A program made the translations under genes and the position numbers. From a virus, in IMG/VR virus record IMGVR_UViG_3300025828_000247, positions 1 to 20,717 of that record: DNA of 20,717 bases. One strand, written 5' to 3'. Every line of letters begins with the position of its first letter. Positions within the stretch are counted from its first letter, which is position 1. The notes below the pieces were generated by a model. The model worked only from the letters and a program-made list of their open reading frames with translations. It was not told the origin of the DNA and made no database searches. Below are positions 11,938-18,547 of the stretch, in pieces.

Positions 11938-12408
11938 TTAACGTTTAACTGCGGATGAGCCTACATAAAAACTAAATACCATTATAAGCACTTGGTCATA
12001 TGTAGTCCTGAACATGGCAGCGTGTTCAATAATCTTCCACTCAGTCCATGTTTTTGTAGTGTCAATCAGCCCAAATAAGTATCTACCGCCAGACTTCATT
12101 TCAACTGGAACCGCAATATCTATTGGGGCAATCATTGGCGCAAGACTGATAACAACCACCATAGCTAGAAAAGCCAGTACCAATATGCGCCTTGTTAAAC
12201 TTGAAAACTTGTCAGCAGTCCTTACTTGGAACTCTTTATTTGATAGCTCTGAATGGATTTTCTCTCGTTCAAGATCGAACGTGAGCTTCTCCATCATCAT
12301 TTTATGTTGGTCTGCTTTTGCCTTTTGCGCGTTCGCCAGTAAACCGGACACAATGCCCATGAGATTACCGCCAGCAGCCAATAACACTTCCGGCCCCATT
12401 CCAAACAT
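11938..12408 (-). CDS. Holin-like membrane protein (156 aa)
   Basis: Residues 8-25 are weakly hydrophobic (LLAAGGNLMGIVSGLLAN). A charged helical part follows (30-70, with coiled-coil character), and two firm transmembrane helices come after it at about 75-94 (ILVLAFLAMVVVISLAPMIA) and 137-153 (VLIMVFSFYVGSSAVKR). The ending FSFYVGSS resembles the 3-TM holin family of gene transfer agents and related phages, which make the lesion in the inner membrane at lysis. AAGGAAG lies 6 bases before the ATG and sits inside the overlapping HNH gene. A structural or packaging role in the membrane cannot be excluded. Confidence 0.55.
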   Translation of the reverse strand: MFGMGPEVLLAAGGNLMGIVSGLLANAQKAKADQHKMMMEKLTFDLEREKIHSELSNKEFQVRTADKFSSLTRRILVLAFLAMVVVISLAPMIAPIDIAVPVEMKSGGRYLFGLIDTTKTWTEWKIIEHAAMFRTTYDQVLIMVFSFYVGSSAVKR

Positions 12409-12698
12409 AACTGCTTCCTTTTAAATCGTTTTAAATATCTAATAGCTTTACTTAAACTTTTAGGATTGTCTTTAAAAAGCCCAAGTCCTGTGTTGCATTT
12501 CTGACAAATTAATCCTCTAATTTGATCAGATTCGTGGCAGTGATCAACAGATAATTTACCTCTATCTGTGTCCTTACCGTCTATCCCGCAGATCAAGCAT
12601 TTATTGTTTTGCTTAAATGCTATCTCAACGTATTGATTAAAAGTTATGCCGTAGGCGTTTTTGTAACGAGAATTACGCCTAGCTAATCGATCAGCCAA
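12297..12698 (-). CDS. HNH endonuclease of the endonuclease VII family
   Basis: Residues 16-92 form an endonuclease VII-type HNH domain: YGITFNQYVEI, two zinc-binding pairs CLIC (34-37) and CQKC (65-68), the catalytic DHCH (52-55), and the closing GLFKDNPKSLSKAIRYL. Such enzymes resolve branched DNA or act as mobile homing nucleases. The start is TTG at 12698 (no ATG precedes the domain), 1 base after the preceding stop. After residue 95 the product continues for about 38 residues through the start of the holin-like gene in another frame, with no domain character; a normal stop seems to have been lost. Placement between small structural genes suggests a mobile insert. Confidence 0.85.
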   Translation of the reverse strand: MADRLARRNSRYKNAYGITFNQYVEIAFKQNNKCLICGIDGKDTDRGKLSVDHCHESDQIRGLICQKCNTGLGLFKDNPKSLSKAIRYLKRFKRKQLCLEWGRKCYWLLAVISWALCPVYWRTRKRQKQTNIK

Positions 12699-12848
12699 TT
12701 ACTTCTTTTTAGCGGTTTTCTTAGATTTCCTAAATGCCGCAGCAGTTGGCGCACCTTTAGTTCCTGGCTTTCTCATTTTCTCACCAGAACCAGCCTTAAT
12801 TCTTTCACGCTTGGCGTGAATGTTTGCGTAGAGTCCTCGTTTCATCAT
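12699..12848 (-). CDS. Small conserved basic phage protein (49 aa)
   Basis: An open frame reading KRGLYANIHAKRERIKAGSG, then EKMRKPGTKGAPTAAAF and a Lys-rich end. The block GLYANIHAKRERIKAGSGEKM is one I recall from many phage genomes as a tiny conserved protein of unknown function. The start overlaps the preceding stop (ATGATG around 12845-12848; either ATG may be used) and the stop is followed at once by the TTG of the HNH gene. Highly basic; possibly DNA-binding. Confidence 0.75.
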   Translation of the reverse strand: MMKRGLYANIHAKRERIKAGSGEKMRKPGTKGAPTAAAFRKSKKTAKKK

Positions 12849-13120
12849 TTACTCTTTTTATGTTTGTTAGCAAAATTTCTTGCGGCTTCAACACTGCCAA
12901 AGCCCCAAGCCTTTAGCGCCAACGCTTTACGAGTTGGACGACCTTTTTCATCTTTCATTGGCCCAGCCATTCCGGCAAACCTAGCCGCAAAAGATACGCG
13001 TCGAGGATTAGTCCCAGACTTAACCGGAGCCTTTAGGTCTCCGCCATCTTTGTTCTCAAAGTATTTACGGCCTTTTTCGTTTAGGCCACCTTTTGGATTT
13101 TGATAGACTTTTTTAACCAT
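12845..13120 (-). CDS. DUF6321-like phage protein (91 aa)
   Basis: NPKGGLNEKGRKYFENKDG near the start, then VSFAARFAGMAGPMKDEKGRPTRKALALKAWGF: this is the arrangement of the DUF6321 type, small basic proteins found in late regions of phages (the GPMKDEKGRPTR block is the marker). Function unknown. The ATG overlaps the stop of the coiled-coil gene (13120) and its own end overlaps the next start. Together with the neighbouring tiny Lys/Arg-rich proteins it forms a run of basic late products that could associate with packaged DNA. Confidence 0.8.
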   Translation of the reverse strand: MVKKVYQNPKGGLNEKGRKYFENKDGGDLKAPVKSGTNPRRVSFAARFAGMAGPMKDEKGRPTRKALALKAWGFGSVEAARNFANKHKKSK

Positions 13121-13833
13121 TATTGCTCCGACAAAATGTTAGTCATAGCTCGATCTATGCGCTTGTTCATACGCTCTTCAAGCTCTTTCATTTGTGCGTC
13201 AACTGATACGACGCGTTCGTCAAACCATTTCTGAGCGTTTACAATTGCTTCTCTGTTGCGCTCTTCCCATGCAACCGCATTCTCATTAAATGCCGCCATC
13301 CTTGATTCAAACTTAGATTGGGCGTCATCTAGTGCCTTGCGACTTTTGTCCAAGTTTGCCTGAGACTGCGCATCTACTGACTGCAATCTTTCGTCAAACC
13401 ACTTTTGAAAGTCCTCAACAAGTTTGCGGTTGGAGCTTTCGTTTTCTTTAGACTTGCTATCTATCTGTCCAATGCGATCTTCAAAATAGATTTTAGCTTC
13501 TGCCAAAACATCACGATTCCGTTTTTCAACATCTCGCATGGCTTTTTCAACATCAGATAAAGCGCTTTCAACATTGATAACATCAGTTCGTAAATCTTCT
13601 TTAATATCTCTTGCATAGCTAATTGCCTCCTCTACCTTAATCATAGAAGTGTTTACTTGAGTCTCAATTGCGCCTGGATCAAGATTTCTGAGTTTTGCTT
13701 TTAAGCCCTCATAATCTTGCCAGAACAATGCGGCTCCCCAAACGATACCGGCAGCACTACTTAGTGCCGTCAATACCGCAAAAACTTTTCCACCAGTAAA
13801 TTTAATGCCGCCTACGTTAATTTCTGTACTCAT
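13120..13833 (-). CDS. Membrane-anchored coiled-coil protein with four 29-residue repeats (237 aa)
   Basis: Residues 16-38 (KVFAVLTALSSAAGIVWGAALFW) form an N-terminal transmembrane anchor; the remaining 200 residues are charged and helical. From 106 to 221 four tandem units of exactly 29 residues begin at N106, N135, S164 and N193, each with the pattern [N/S]R-x(6)-A-x-x-x-F-x-x-R. The 29-residue period equals eight helical turns, so the same face is repeated. The protein probably forms a long rod or oligomeric coiled coil on one side of the membrane. The start overlaps the exported 416-residue protein gene by 17 bases and the stop overlaps the next gene. A spanin-like or tail-related role is conceivable; no family is recognised. 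Confidence 0.75.
   Translation of the reverse strand: MSTEINVGGIKFTGGKVFAVLTALSSAAGIVWGAALFWQDYEGLKAKLRNLDPGAIETQVNTSMIKVEEAISYARDIKEDLRTDVINVESALSDVEKAMRDVEKRNRDVLAEAKIYFEDRIGQIDSKSKENESSNRKLVEDFQKWFDERLQSVDAQSQANLDKSRKALDDAQSKFESRMAAFNENAVAWEERNREAIVNAQKWFDERVVSVDAQMKELEERMNKRIDRAMTNILSEQ
13171..13518 (-). repeat. Four 87-base coding repeats (29 codons each)
   Basis: Units lie at 13432-13518, 13345-13431, 13258-13344 and 13171-13257. The protein copies are clear (QKWFDERLQSVDAQ in unit 2 and QKWFDERVVSVDAQ in unit 4 differ by only 2 of 14 residues), while the DNA copies have diverged, so the duplications are old and kept by selection on the protein. Confidence 0.7.
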
Positions 13834-15067
13834 ATTGTTCGTCCACCATTTCGTTCCATTTTTTATCGTCTAAGTAAATTGCGCCCCAAAGTCTATCTTT
13901 TAGCTTGTTAGTTTCTTTAAGTTCTATAATATCGTAAAACTCAGCATCTTGAAGTTGCGCCACTGCCTCATAGCTTGGCGCTGACATTGACATAACCGCA
14001 ATAGCTACCGCCTGAGCCTGCGCGTCATAGGCTGAATCAAAGTTAGCGGCAACCTGTTGCATACTCATTTCGGTGATCGTTATGACATTAGACTTAGTTT
14101 CAGAACTACCAGAAGAAGATGATTCAGATGATTCTTGCTGTTCAGACTGCGCCTGCTCAACTTTAGCTTCAGGCTCTTGCGAAGATTGTTCTTGCGCCAC
14201 TTCTGGCTCTTGCCGTTGTTCGGCTGGGGCTGTTTCTGGAGTTGGTTGCTGATCTGACATTTCGATCTCAACTACGACCTCTTCTGACATTTCTGGAGAT
14301 TCCATTGGCGCTATCTCCATGTCTGGCATGCTCATGTCCGCCATGTCCATTGGAGTGTCCATAGTTGTGTCCATTGCAGGCATATCGATCTCAACAACTA
14401 TTGGATCGAGCGCAGGCATTGTAGTGTCAACTCCAATATCCATAGATGGATCAATGCCAATGTCGGCAACTGGATCTATTGCTATATCAGAGAAGTCTGG
14501 ATTGATAATGTCATCTAGCGCCGGATCAGTAACTAGCATCTCGGTGTAAGTGTTGTAATCGATATTGAAATATACGTCCGTAGTGGCGCTGGCAAAGTAT
14601 CCCTCCCATCCGCCTGGATCTTGCGAAGTGAAGCTAATAGTTGCCGTGCTGTAATCTTCTGTAGCTGTAAACGAAAAGTCGTAATCTACAAAGTAATCGT
14701 TGTAATTTAACGTTACCGTATCGGTGTAAGTGTTATTGCCATAATTAACAGTAACAGTAAGAGTGTCGTAGTAACTGGTGTCAGCAGTTTGATTGCACCA
14801 CGTTCCGTTAGGAGTGTTGTTGCATCCGTATGCGCTCATGCCGTATCTTATGTCGCCAATAAACTCGTACTGGCTTAAATCTATTACCTGAGATACGGTT
14901 GCTTCTGTATTGCTATAAACCCATATAACACTGTCAGCGCCAGATTGCCAAAAATCTATATCGCCATCAATGATCCATTGATCATTGTCAATAAGATTAT
15001 CGGTAGTATCTACCGCAAAACAAAAGCTAGGAACTAATAGCGATAATGCTACCTTACGGAATGCCAT
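13817..15067 (-). CDS. Exported beta-rich protein with acidic low-complexity linker (416 aa)
   Basis: Residues 1-18 form a signal peptide (MAFRKVALSLLVPSFCFA). The next 170 residues are Asn/Thr/Tyr/Trp-rich with alternating strands (YYDTLTVTVNYGNNTYTDTV), like a jelly-roll or carbohydrate-binding fold, with one possible disulfide (C82, C91). Residues 185-330 are low complexity: Asp/Pro/Met-rich runs such as DIGIDPSMDIGVD, then Gln/Glu/Ser-rich. The last 85 residues are a compact helical domain ending LDDKKWNEMVDEQYEYRN. It overlaps both neighbours. A Sec-exported phage protein of this size in a late operon is unusual; it could modify the envelope or cell surface. No family recognised. Confidence 0.75.
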   Translation of the reverse strand: MAFRKVALSLLVPSFCFAVDTTDNLIDNDQWIIDGDIDFWQSGADSVIWVYSNTEATVSQVIDLSQYEFIGDIRYGMSAYGCNNTPNGTWCNQTADTSYYDTLTVTVNYGNNTYTDTVTLNYNDYFVDYDFSFTATEDYSTATISFTSQDPGGWEGYFASATTDVYFNIDYNTYTEMLVTDPALDDIINPDFSDIAIDPVADIGIDPSMDIGVDTTMPALDPIVVEIDMPAMDTTMDTPMDMADMSMPDMEIAPMESPEMSEEVVVEIEMSDQQPTPETAPAEQRQEPEVAQEQSSQEPEAKVEQAQSEQQESSESSSSGSSETKSNVITITEMSMQQVAANFDSAYDAQAQAVAIAVMSMSAPSYEAVAQLQDAEFYDIIELKETNKLKDRLWGAIYLDDKKWNEMVDEQYEYRN

Positions 15068-15618
15068 TGACGTGGGCCTTGTGGCTTTTCATGCTTGGCT
15101 TTAAACTTTTCTGCCCTCTCAACTTCTGCAGCCATTACTACCTTTTCATACTCAAGTGCGCCTTCTGGCACTCGATCAAGATTAGCAAGCCATGCCTGTT
15201 TTGCGTTTTTACCAATCAGGCCATTGATTGGGCAATATGTACCAGCGTCCCACATTGCTTGAAATACTCGATAATCCGCCATACATAATAATGAAACTGC
15301 GGCAACTTTCATGCCCATAGCGTATAACTGTTTTGACAACTTTAAGTTTTCACAATTAACGTCACGAATAGTAGTTGCGCCAGATATGCCAAGTATCTGA
15401 GTCTGCACCGCACCGGCAACTCCAGTTGTACAGATATCGGTATTGTTTACGATTACGTTTGGAGAGTGTGCGCTGTTTACTGTTTTATCTACAGTAGTAG
15501 TGCCAACTGTATTTGATGAGCTAGAAACCGTACTAGATACCGTGCTACTTACAGTATCTGTTGCGGTAGAAGTCGCAACTGGAATAGTTAAAAGTAGCGC
15601 TAGTAGTAGTTTTCTCAT
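15049..15618 (-). CDS. Exported Cys-containing protein (189 aa)
   Basis: MRKLLLALLLTIPVATSTA is a signal peptide with a probable cut after A19. A Ser/Thr/Val-rich stretch follows (DTVSSTVSSTVSSSSNTVG). The central domain has four Cys (C63, C89, C112, C129), enough for two disulfides, around GISGATTIRDVNCENLKLSK and MGMKVAAVSLLCMAD. The tail is basic. I recall the block CENLKLSK..LYAMGMKVAA from proteins of environmental phages but no function. It precedes, and overlaps by 19 bases, the exported 416-residue protein, so the two probably act together in the periplasm. Start ATG overlaps the upstream stop (ATGA). Confidence 0.75.
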   Translation of the reverse strand: MRKLLLALLLTIPVATSTATDTVSSTVSSTVSSSSNTVGTTTVDKTVNSAHSPNVIVNNTDICTTGVAGAVQTQILGISGATTIRDVNCENLKLSKQLYAMGMKVAAVSLLCMADYRVFQAMWDAGTYCPINGLIGKNAKQAWLANLDRVPEGALEYEKVVMAAEVERAEKFKAKHEKPQGPRQWHSVR

Positions 15619-15740
15619 CGGAATAATGGACTCTTAGGTTTAGATTTCTTAGCTATTTTTGCTAGTTTCTTGCGTTTACTTAATTTTTTTCTTTTAGGAA
15701 CTGGCTTTGCTTTTACGTCAAAAGATTTAACTTTGGCCAT
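15615..15740 (-). CDS. Small Lys-rich protein (41 aa)
   Basis: A 42-codon frame: MAKVKSFDVKAKPVPKRKKL, SKRKKLAKIAKKSK and PKSPLFR. About half the residues are Lys or Arg, as in nucleic-acid-binding tails. The start overlaps the previous stop (TAATG) and the stop overlaps the next start (ATGA), which supports real translation even at this size. With the other tiny basic proteins of this operon it may bind packaged DNA. Confidence 0.65.
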   Translation of the reverse strand: MAKVKSFDVKAKPVPKRKKLSKRKKLAKIAKKSKPKSPLFR

Positions 15741-15991
15741 TATTTGTCAGCCTTTCCGTCAATCTTAGCGTCGATAACATCTAATTTATCAATAACTCTA
15801 TCGACAAATCTTTCAAATTCTTGGCGTTTAACATAGCTGCCGGCGACCAATACTTCTACTTCACTGAGTCTTGTTTGAAGCCTCGATTGCGCTCTTTGCA
15901 TATCTCGTATAGAACTCCATATGGTATGAGCAAGAAATCCTAGCGATGTAGTAGCTATACCAAAAACCCAATTGAATACAGTTTGATCCAT
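15740..15991 (-). CDS. Small membrane protein with coiled-coil tail (83 aa)
   Basis: The start at 15991 (MDQTVFNWVFG) is preferred over 16009 because it overlaps the upstream stop (TGATG). One transmembrane helix at about 6-26 (FNWVFGIATTSLGFLAHTIW) is followed by a charged helix: RLQTRLSEVEVLVAGSYVKR, EFERFVDRVIDKLDVIDAKIDGKAD. The SEVEVLVAGxYVxRxEF block is one that I recall from a widespread phage protein located near holin or lysis genes, of unknown function. It may belong to the holin/spanin group. A second membrane-anchored coiled coil follows in the same operon. Confidence 0.75.
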   Translation of the reverse strand: MDQTVFNWVFGIATTSLGFLAHTIWSSIRDMQRAQSRLQTRLSEVEVLVAGSYVKRQEFERFVDRVIDKLDVIDAKIDGKADK

Positions 15992-16281
15992 CAGTATGTT
16001 CCTTCCCATACTCTTAACTTACTAAAATCGCCAGATAATATCTTGCGCTTAATAACTTCTTTGGCCGCTTCATGATCAGTCCAACTAATGCCAGCCTCTT
16101 TGAGCCATTGCGCCATTATATGCAAAGGAATGCGTCCTACCAGTCTTTTATCGCCAGTCTGTCCTAATCCGGCATCTTTTATTTCCTTGACAGAATCTAA
16201 AACTGGCTGGTTGTCATACACTCTCTCAATGGTAAGAGTATCTCCACCATCGTCGTGATGAACTATTTCTTTAATTTTCAA
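15991..16281 (-). CDS. Small conserved head-region protein (96 aa)
   Basis: Start codon TTG at 16281, supported by AGGAG 7 bases upstream; no ATG is in reach. The second half (LVGRIPLHIMAQWLKEAG, then KEVIKRKILSGDFSKLRVW) has the pattern IPLxxxxQWxxEG..IKRxLxxxxxxxLR that I recall from small proteins coded just after the capsid gene in podovirus-like genomes. This may be a head or head-tail completion protein, but the function is not established. It is the first gene after the terminator that follows the capsid gene, so its level is probably well below that of the capsid. Confidence 0.7.
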   Translation of the reverse strand: MKIKEIVHHDDGGDTLTIERVYDNQPVLDSVKEIKDAGLGQTGDKRLVGRIPLHIMAQWLKEAGISWTDHEAAKEVIKRKILSGDFSKLRVWEGTY

Positions 16282-16292
16282 AACAAGCTCCT

Positions 16293-16318
16293 AAAAAAAG
16301 GGGGGCATTTAGCCCCCC
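16293..16318 (-). terminator. Terminator/attenuator after the capsid gene
   Basis: On the minus strand GGGGGGC (16318-16312) pairs with GCCCCCC (16306-16300) around TAAAT and is followed by seven T (16299-16293), a classic intrinsic terminator, 9 bases after the capsid stop. No promoter is visible before the next gene, so partial read-through likely sets the lower level of the downstream genes. Confidence 0.88.
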
Positions 16319-16326
16319 ATACATCA

Positions 16327-17283
16327 TTAAGATGTTGTGTTGTCAAATACGCCGCCATGTGCTTTCTCGTTGTTACATACGAGAGTTAGCTCGGTTACGA
16401 CTTGACGCTTGGTGTTGTCACCAGTTTTTGCAAGCTCAGTGTTTGTAGTTCCGCGAAGAACTGCAACTGACCACATGTCGTCTTGCATAATGAACACGTC
16501 TCTTGAACGGTTTTCACGAGATGGAAGGAACTCAATTGTTCCCCAAGGCGTGACGTACACGTCGAGAGATTTAACAACTTTCATGTCACCAGCTTGAACT
16601 GCTGAACGCTGATTGTTGTTACCAGTGAAAGCAAGAGCTTTGTTCATCTGGAATGCTGAAAGATAAACAGTGTCTGGCTTACCACCAGCTTCCCAAATTG
16701 ACTGCATAACACCGTCAAAACGAGTTTGATCAAACGCTTGAAGCGTAGTCGTCTCGTCTGTACGAGCGTCAGTTCCGTCACCAGTTGGATCTGCACCTTC
16801 GTTGTCGCCAAAGTCGGTGTTAGAAATCAACCATGCAGGAGCGCCAGCAAGTTCACGAGCGGTTGAGCTATTGCCAGCAACGCGAGCGTTGTTGTCAAAT
16901 AGTGCCTTCTCAATGTCAAGCTTCTGCTCTTTAGCAGTCTTGAGCATTTGATAAGCAATCTCAGATGCGCGACCAGCTTTGTTCAAACCTTTGTCAGTAT
17001 CAGGAATGATAACTGCGTTTTTAAAGATTTGAGTGTAGTTACCACGACGTGTAGTTGCTGAACGTGAGTTAGCAGTTGTGTCATCGCCTTCAATGTGAGC
17101 GTTAGCTGCTGAAGAACGAAGAGCGTCTGTCTGCCACTCATGGTAAGTGTTGGTTGCTTTTACTTTTTTTGCTTTAGAGTAAAAAGGTGTATCTTCTGGA
17201 GATACGTCATAAATGATATTAGAAAGATCCTCTCTAATACCAACAGCATCATAGCTGTCAAAAGTATTACTTGGTTGTGCCAT
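16327..17283 (-). CDS. Major capsid protein, SU10/DUF5309 type
   Basis: A 318-residue shell protein. The start SNTFDSYDAVGIREDLSNII and the block YDVSPEDTPFYSKAKK are typical of DUF5309 (phiEco32/SU10-like) capsid proteins, as are GNYTQIFKNAVIIPDTDK near 81-98 and the late EFLPSRENRSRDVFIMQDD. It has an HK97-like fold by family. The order portal, small gene, scaffold, capsid agrees. GAGG precedes the ATG by 9 bases. A strong terminator follows. The gene is very evenly used in codon terms, in line with high expression. Very confident of the role; the subfamily is by pattern memory. Confidence 0.93.
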   Translation of the reverse strand: MAQPSNTFDSYDAVGIREDLSNIIYDVSPEDTPFYSKAKKVKATNTYHEWQTDALRSSAANAHIEGDDTTANSRSATTRRGNYTQIFKNAVIIPDTDKGLNKAGRASEIAYQMLKTAKEQKLDIEKALFDNNARVAGNSSTARELAGAPAWLISNTDFGDNEGADPTGDGTDARTDETTTLQAFDQTRFDGVMQSIWEAGGKPDTVYLSAFQMNKALAFTGNNNQRSAVQAGDMKVVKSLDVYVTPWGTIEFLPSRENRSRDVFIMQDDMWSVAVLRGTTNTELAKTGDNTKRQVVTELTLVCNNEKAHGGVFDNTTS

Positions 17284-17300
17284 TTTAATTTACCTCAAAG

Positions 17301-18305
17301 TTATTCATTAACAATAAAGCTAAGAGCATCTTCGATGCGTCCGCTTTGTTTAAATTTGGCCCGTTGCCGTTCCATTGCTTTTTGGCGCGTATTTTCAACT
17401 TTCTTTGCCCCAGGCTTTATGACTGGTTTCGCGCCTTTGACTTTCGCCTCGGCCTTCGACTTGCCATCCATCATATTCCTGTACTTCGTGGCATCTACTA
17501 AGATCCTAGCCGCTCTGCTGTCTATTAGTTTCTCCATATCTTCATGAGTGTAACCATAGTATTCAGTAGCTAACTTATACATCCTATTTTTCAGAGATTC
17601 AGATTTTTGCGGATCTTTTAACTCAGGCACTAATTCGATTAATTTAATCGCTTCCTGCTGAGTATATTGAGCTATAGCTCTTTTTTCGGCTTCTTTTGCG
17701 TAATGCATTTCTTCCGCAATTTTCCGTCTTTGAGCTTGATATTTCTGAATGTCCTCTTCATATTGGGCTTTTGCTTCTACATATCCTAATGGATCTTCGT
17801 CGAAGAGAGCCTTTGTAGGTGCTTTTGGTTCTTGCAGAATTTGACCAGATTGATACATCTGCTCTAGTTGGATTACGTTCTGCCTTATAGCATTGATATC
17901 GCTGTACATTGACTCAAGCTCTTTTCGAGATTGAGCAACTTCCTGCATACCTTTTTGGATATACTTTTGGCCTGAATAACCTCGCTTTAGATCCTCTAGG
18001 CTTACCCGCTCTTCCACGCCGTCTACTTTGACAACGTGCCAAACTGGTTCCTCAGAATCGGCTTCGTCATCAGCCTCTTCGTCACTATCCTTCGCTTCGA
18101 CTTCTACTTCTTCTTCCTCGCTGTCGTCGTCCTCAGCGTCATCTACTTCATCCGATACTTCTTCTGACGCTTCCATCTCTGAAGTGGCATCTTCGGATTC
18201 TGTAATTTCTTCTGTCTCTACTTCTTCTGGCTCGTCAGTTCGTACAATAAGTCCAACTGCTTGCTCAATACTTCCGTCAAATTGGTTTTCAGTCGTGTCA
18301 GACAC
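17301..18305 (-). CDS. Capsid scaffolding protein
   Basis: The start is GTG at 18305, with GGGAG 9 bases upstream. Residues 25-88 are almost only Glu, Asp, Ser and Val. Then VWHVVKVDGVEERVSLEDLK and RGYSGQKYIQKGMQEVAQ (about 90-125), a long coiled coil to about 215 (YEEDIQKYQAQRRKIAEEM), and a basic C-terminus rich in Lys with KFKQSGRIEDAL at 314-325. This is the layout of phage scaffolds, which bind the capsid subunit by a basic helix-rich C-terminal part and leave or are degraded after assembly. Placed directly before the capsid gene. No protease motif, so an external protease or exit is likely. Confidence 0.88.
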   Translation of the reverse strand: MSDTTENQFDGSIEQAVGLIVRTDEPEEVETEEITESEDATSEMEASEEVSDEVDDAEDDDSEEEEVEVEAKDSDEEADDEADSEEPVWHVVKVDGVEERVSLEDLKRGYSGQKYIQKGMQEVAQSRKELESMYSDINAIRQNVIQLEQMYQSGQILQEPKAPTKALFDEDPLGYVEAKAQYEEDIQKYQAQRRKIAEEMHYAKEAEKRAIAQYTQQEAIKLIELVPELKDPQKSESLKNRMYKLATEYYGYTHEDMEKLIDSRAARILVDATKYRNMMDGKSKAEAKVKGAKPVIKPGAKKVENTRQKAMERQRAKFKQSGRIEDALSFIVNE

Positions 18306-18319
18306 GGTGCTTATCTCCC

Positions 18320-18547
18320 TTAGTTGTTTTTATCAAAGATTTTTTCGTCAGTTAAAACTGAGTTAATGTAATCCTTGACTTCGCTTAATGCACAAATAAC
18401 GTTGTGCGCCTTTTCTCGATCCTTTTCAGTAGAGTTTGAATTTAAAAAAACTGCAACTTGCTTAGATTTGACAGCCTCTATAACTGAGATAAAAGTCTCG
18501 TCGTTTTGAAGCTGTCTAACCTTTGATGCTTTATCTTTAATGTTCAT
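18320..18547 (-). CDS. Small protein between portal and scaffold (75 aa)
   Basis: The ATG overlaps the portal stop (TAATG) and is preceded by GGAAGG. The sequence is helical and polar, with DETFISVIEAVKSKQVAVFL, then NSNSTEKDREKAHNVICALS. I recall this FLNxxSxxxDREKAHxxIxAL pattern from a small protein in the same place in other phages; no function is known to me. The position suggests an assembly helper or minor head component. Confidence 0.75.
   Translation of the reverse strand: MNIKDKASKVRQLQNDETFISVIEAVKSKQVAVFLNSNSTEKDREKAHNVICALSEVKDYINSVLTDEKIFDKNN

Noticed and set aside
12014-12424. 136-codon plus-strand frame opposite the holin-like gene
   Set aside because: Antisense shadow; the minus frame has membrane helices, a ribosome site and fits the operon.
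18028-18366. Ser-rich 112-codon frame on the plus strand
   Set aside because: It is the antisense image of the Glu/Asp-rich segment of the scaffold gene (GAA/GAG/GAT codons read as TTC/TCN), without a ribosome site.
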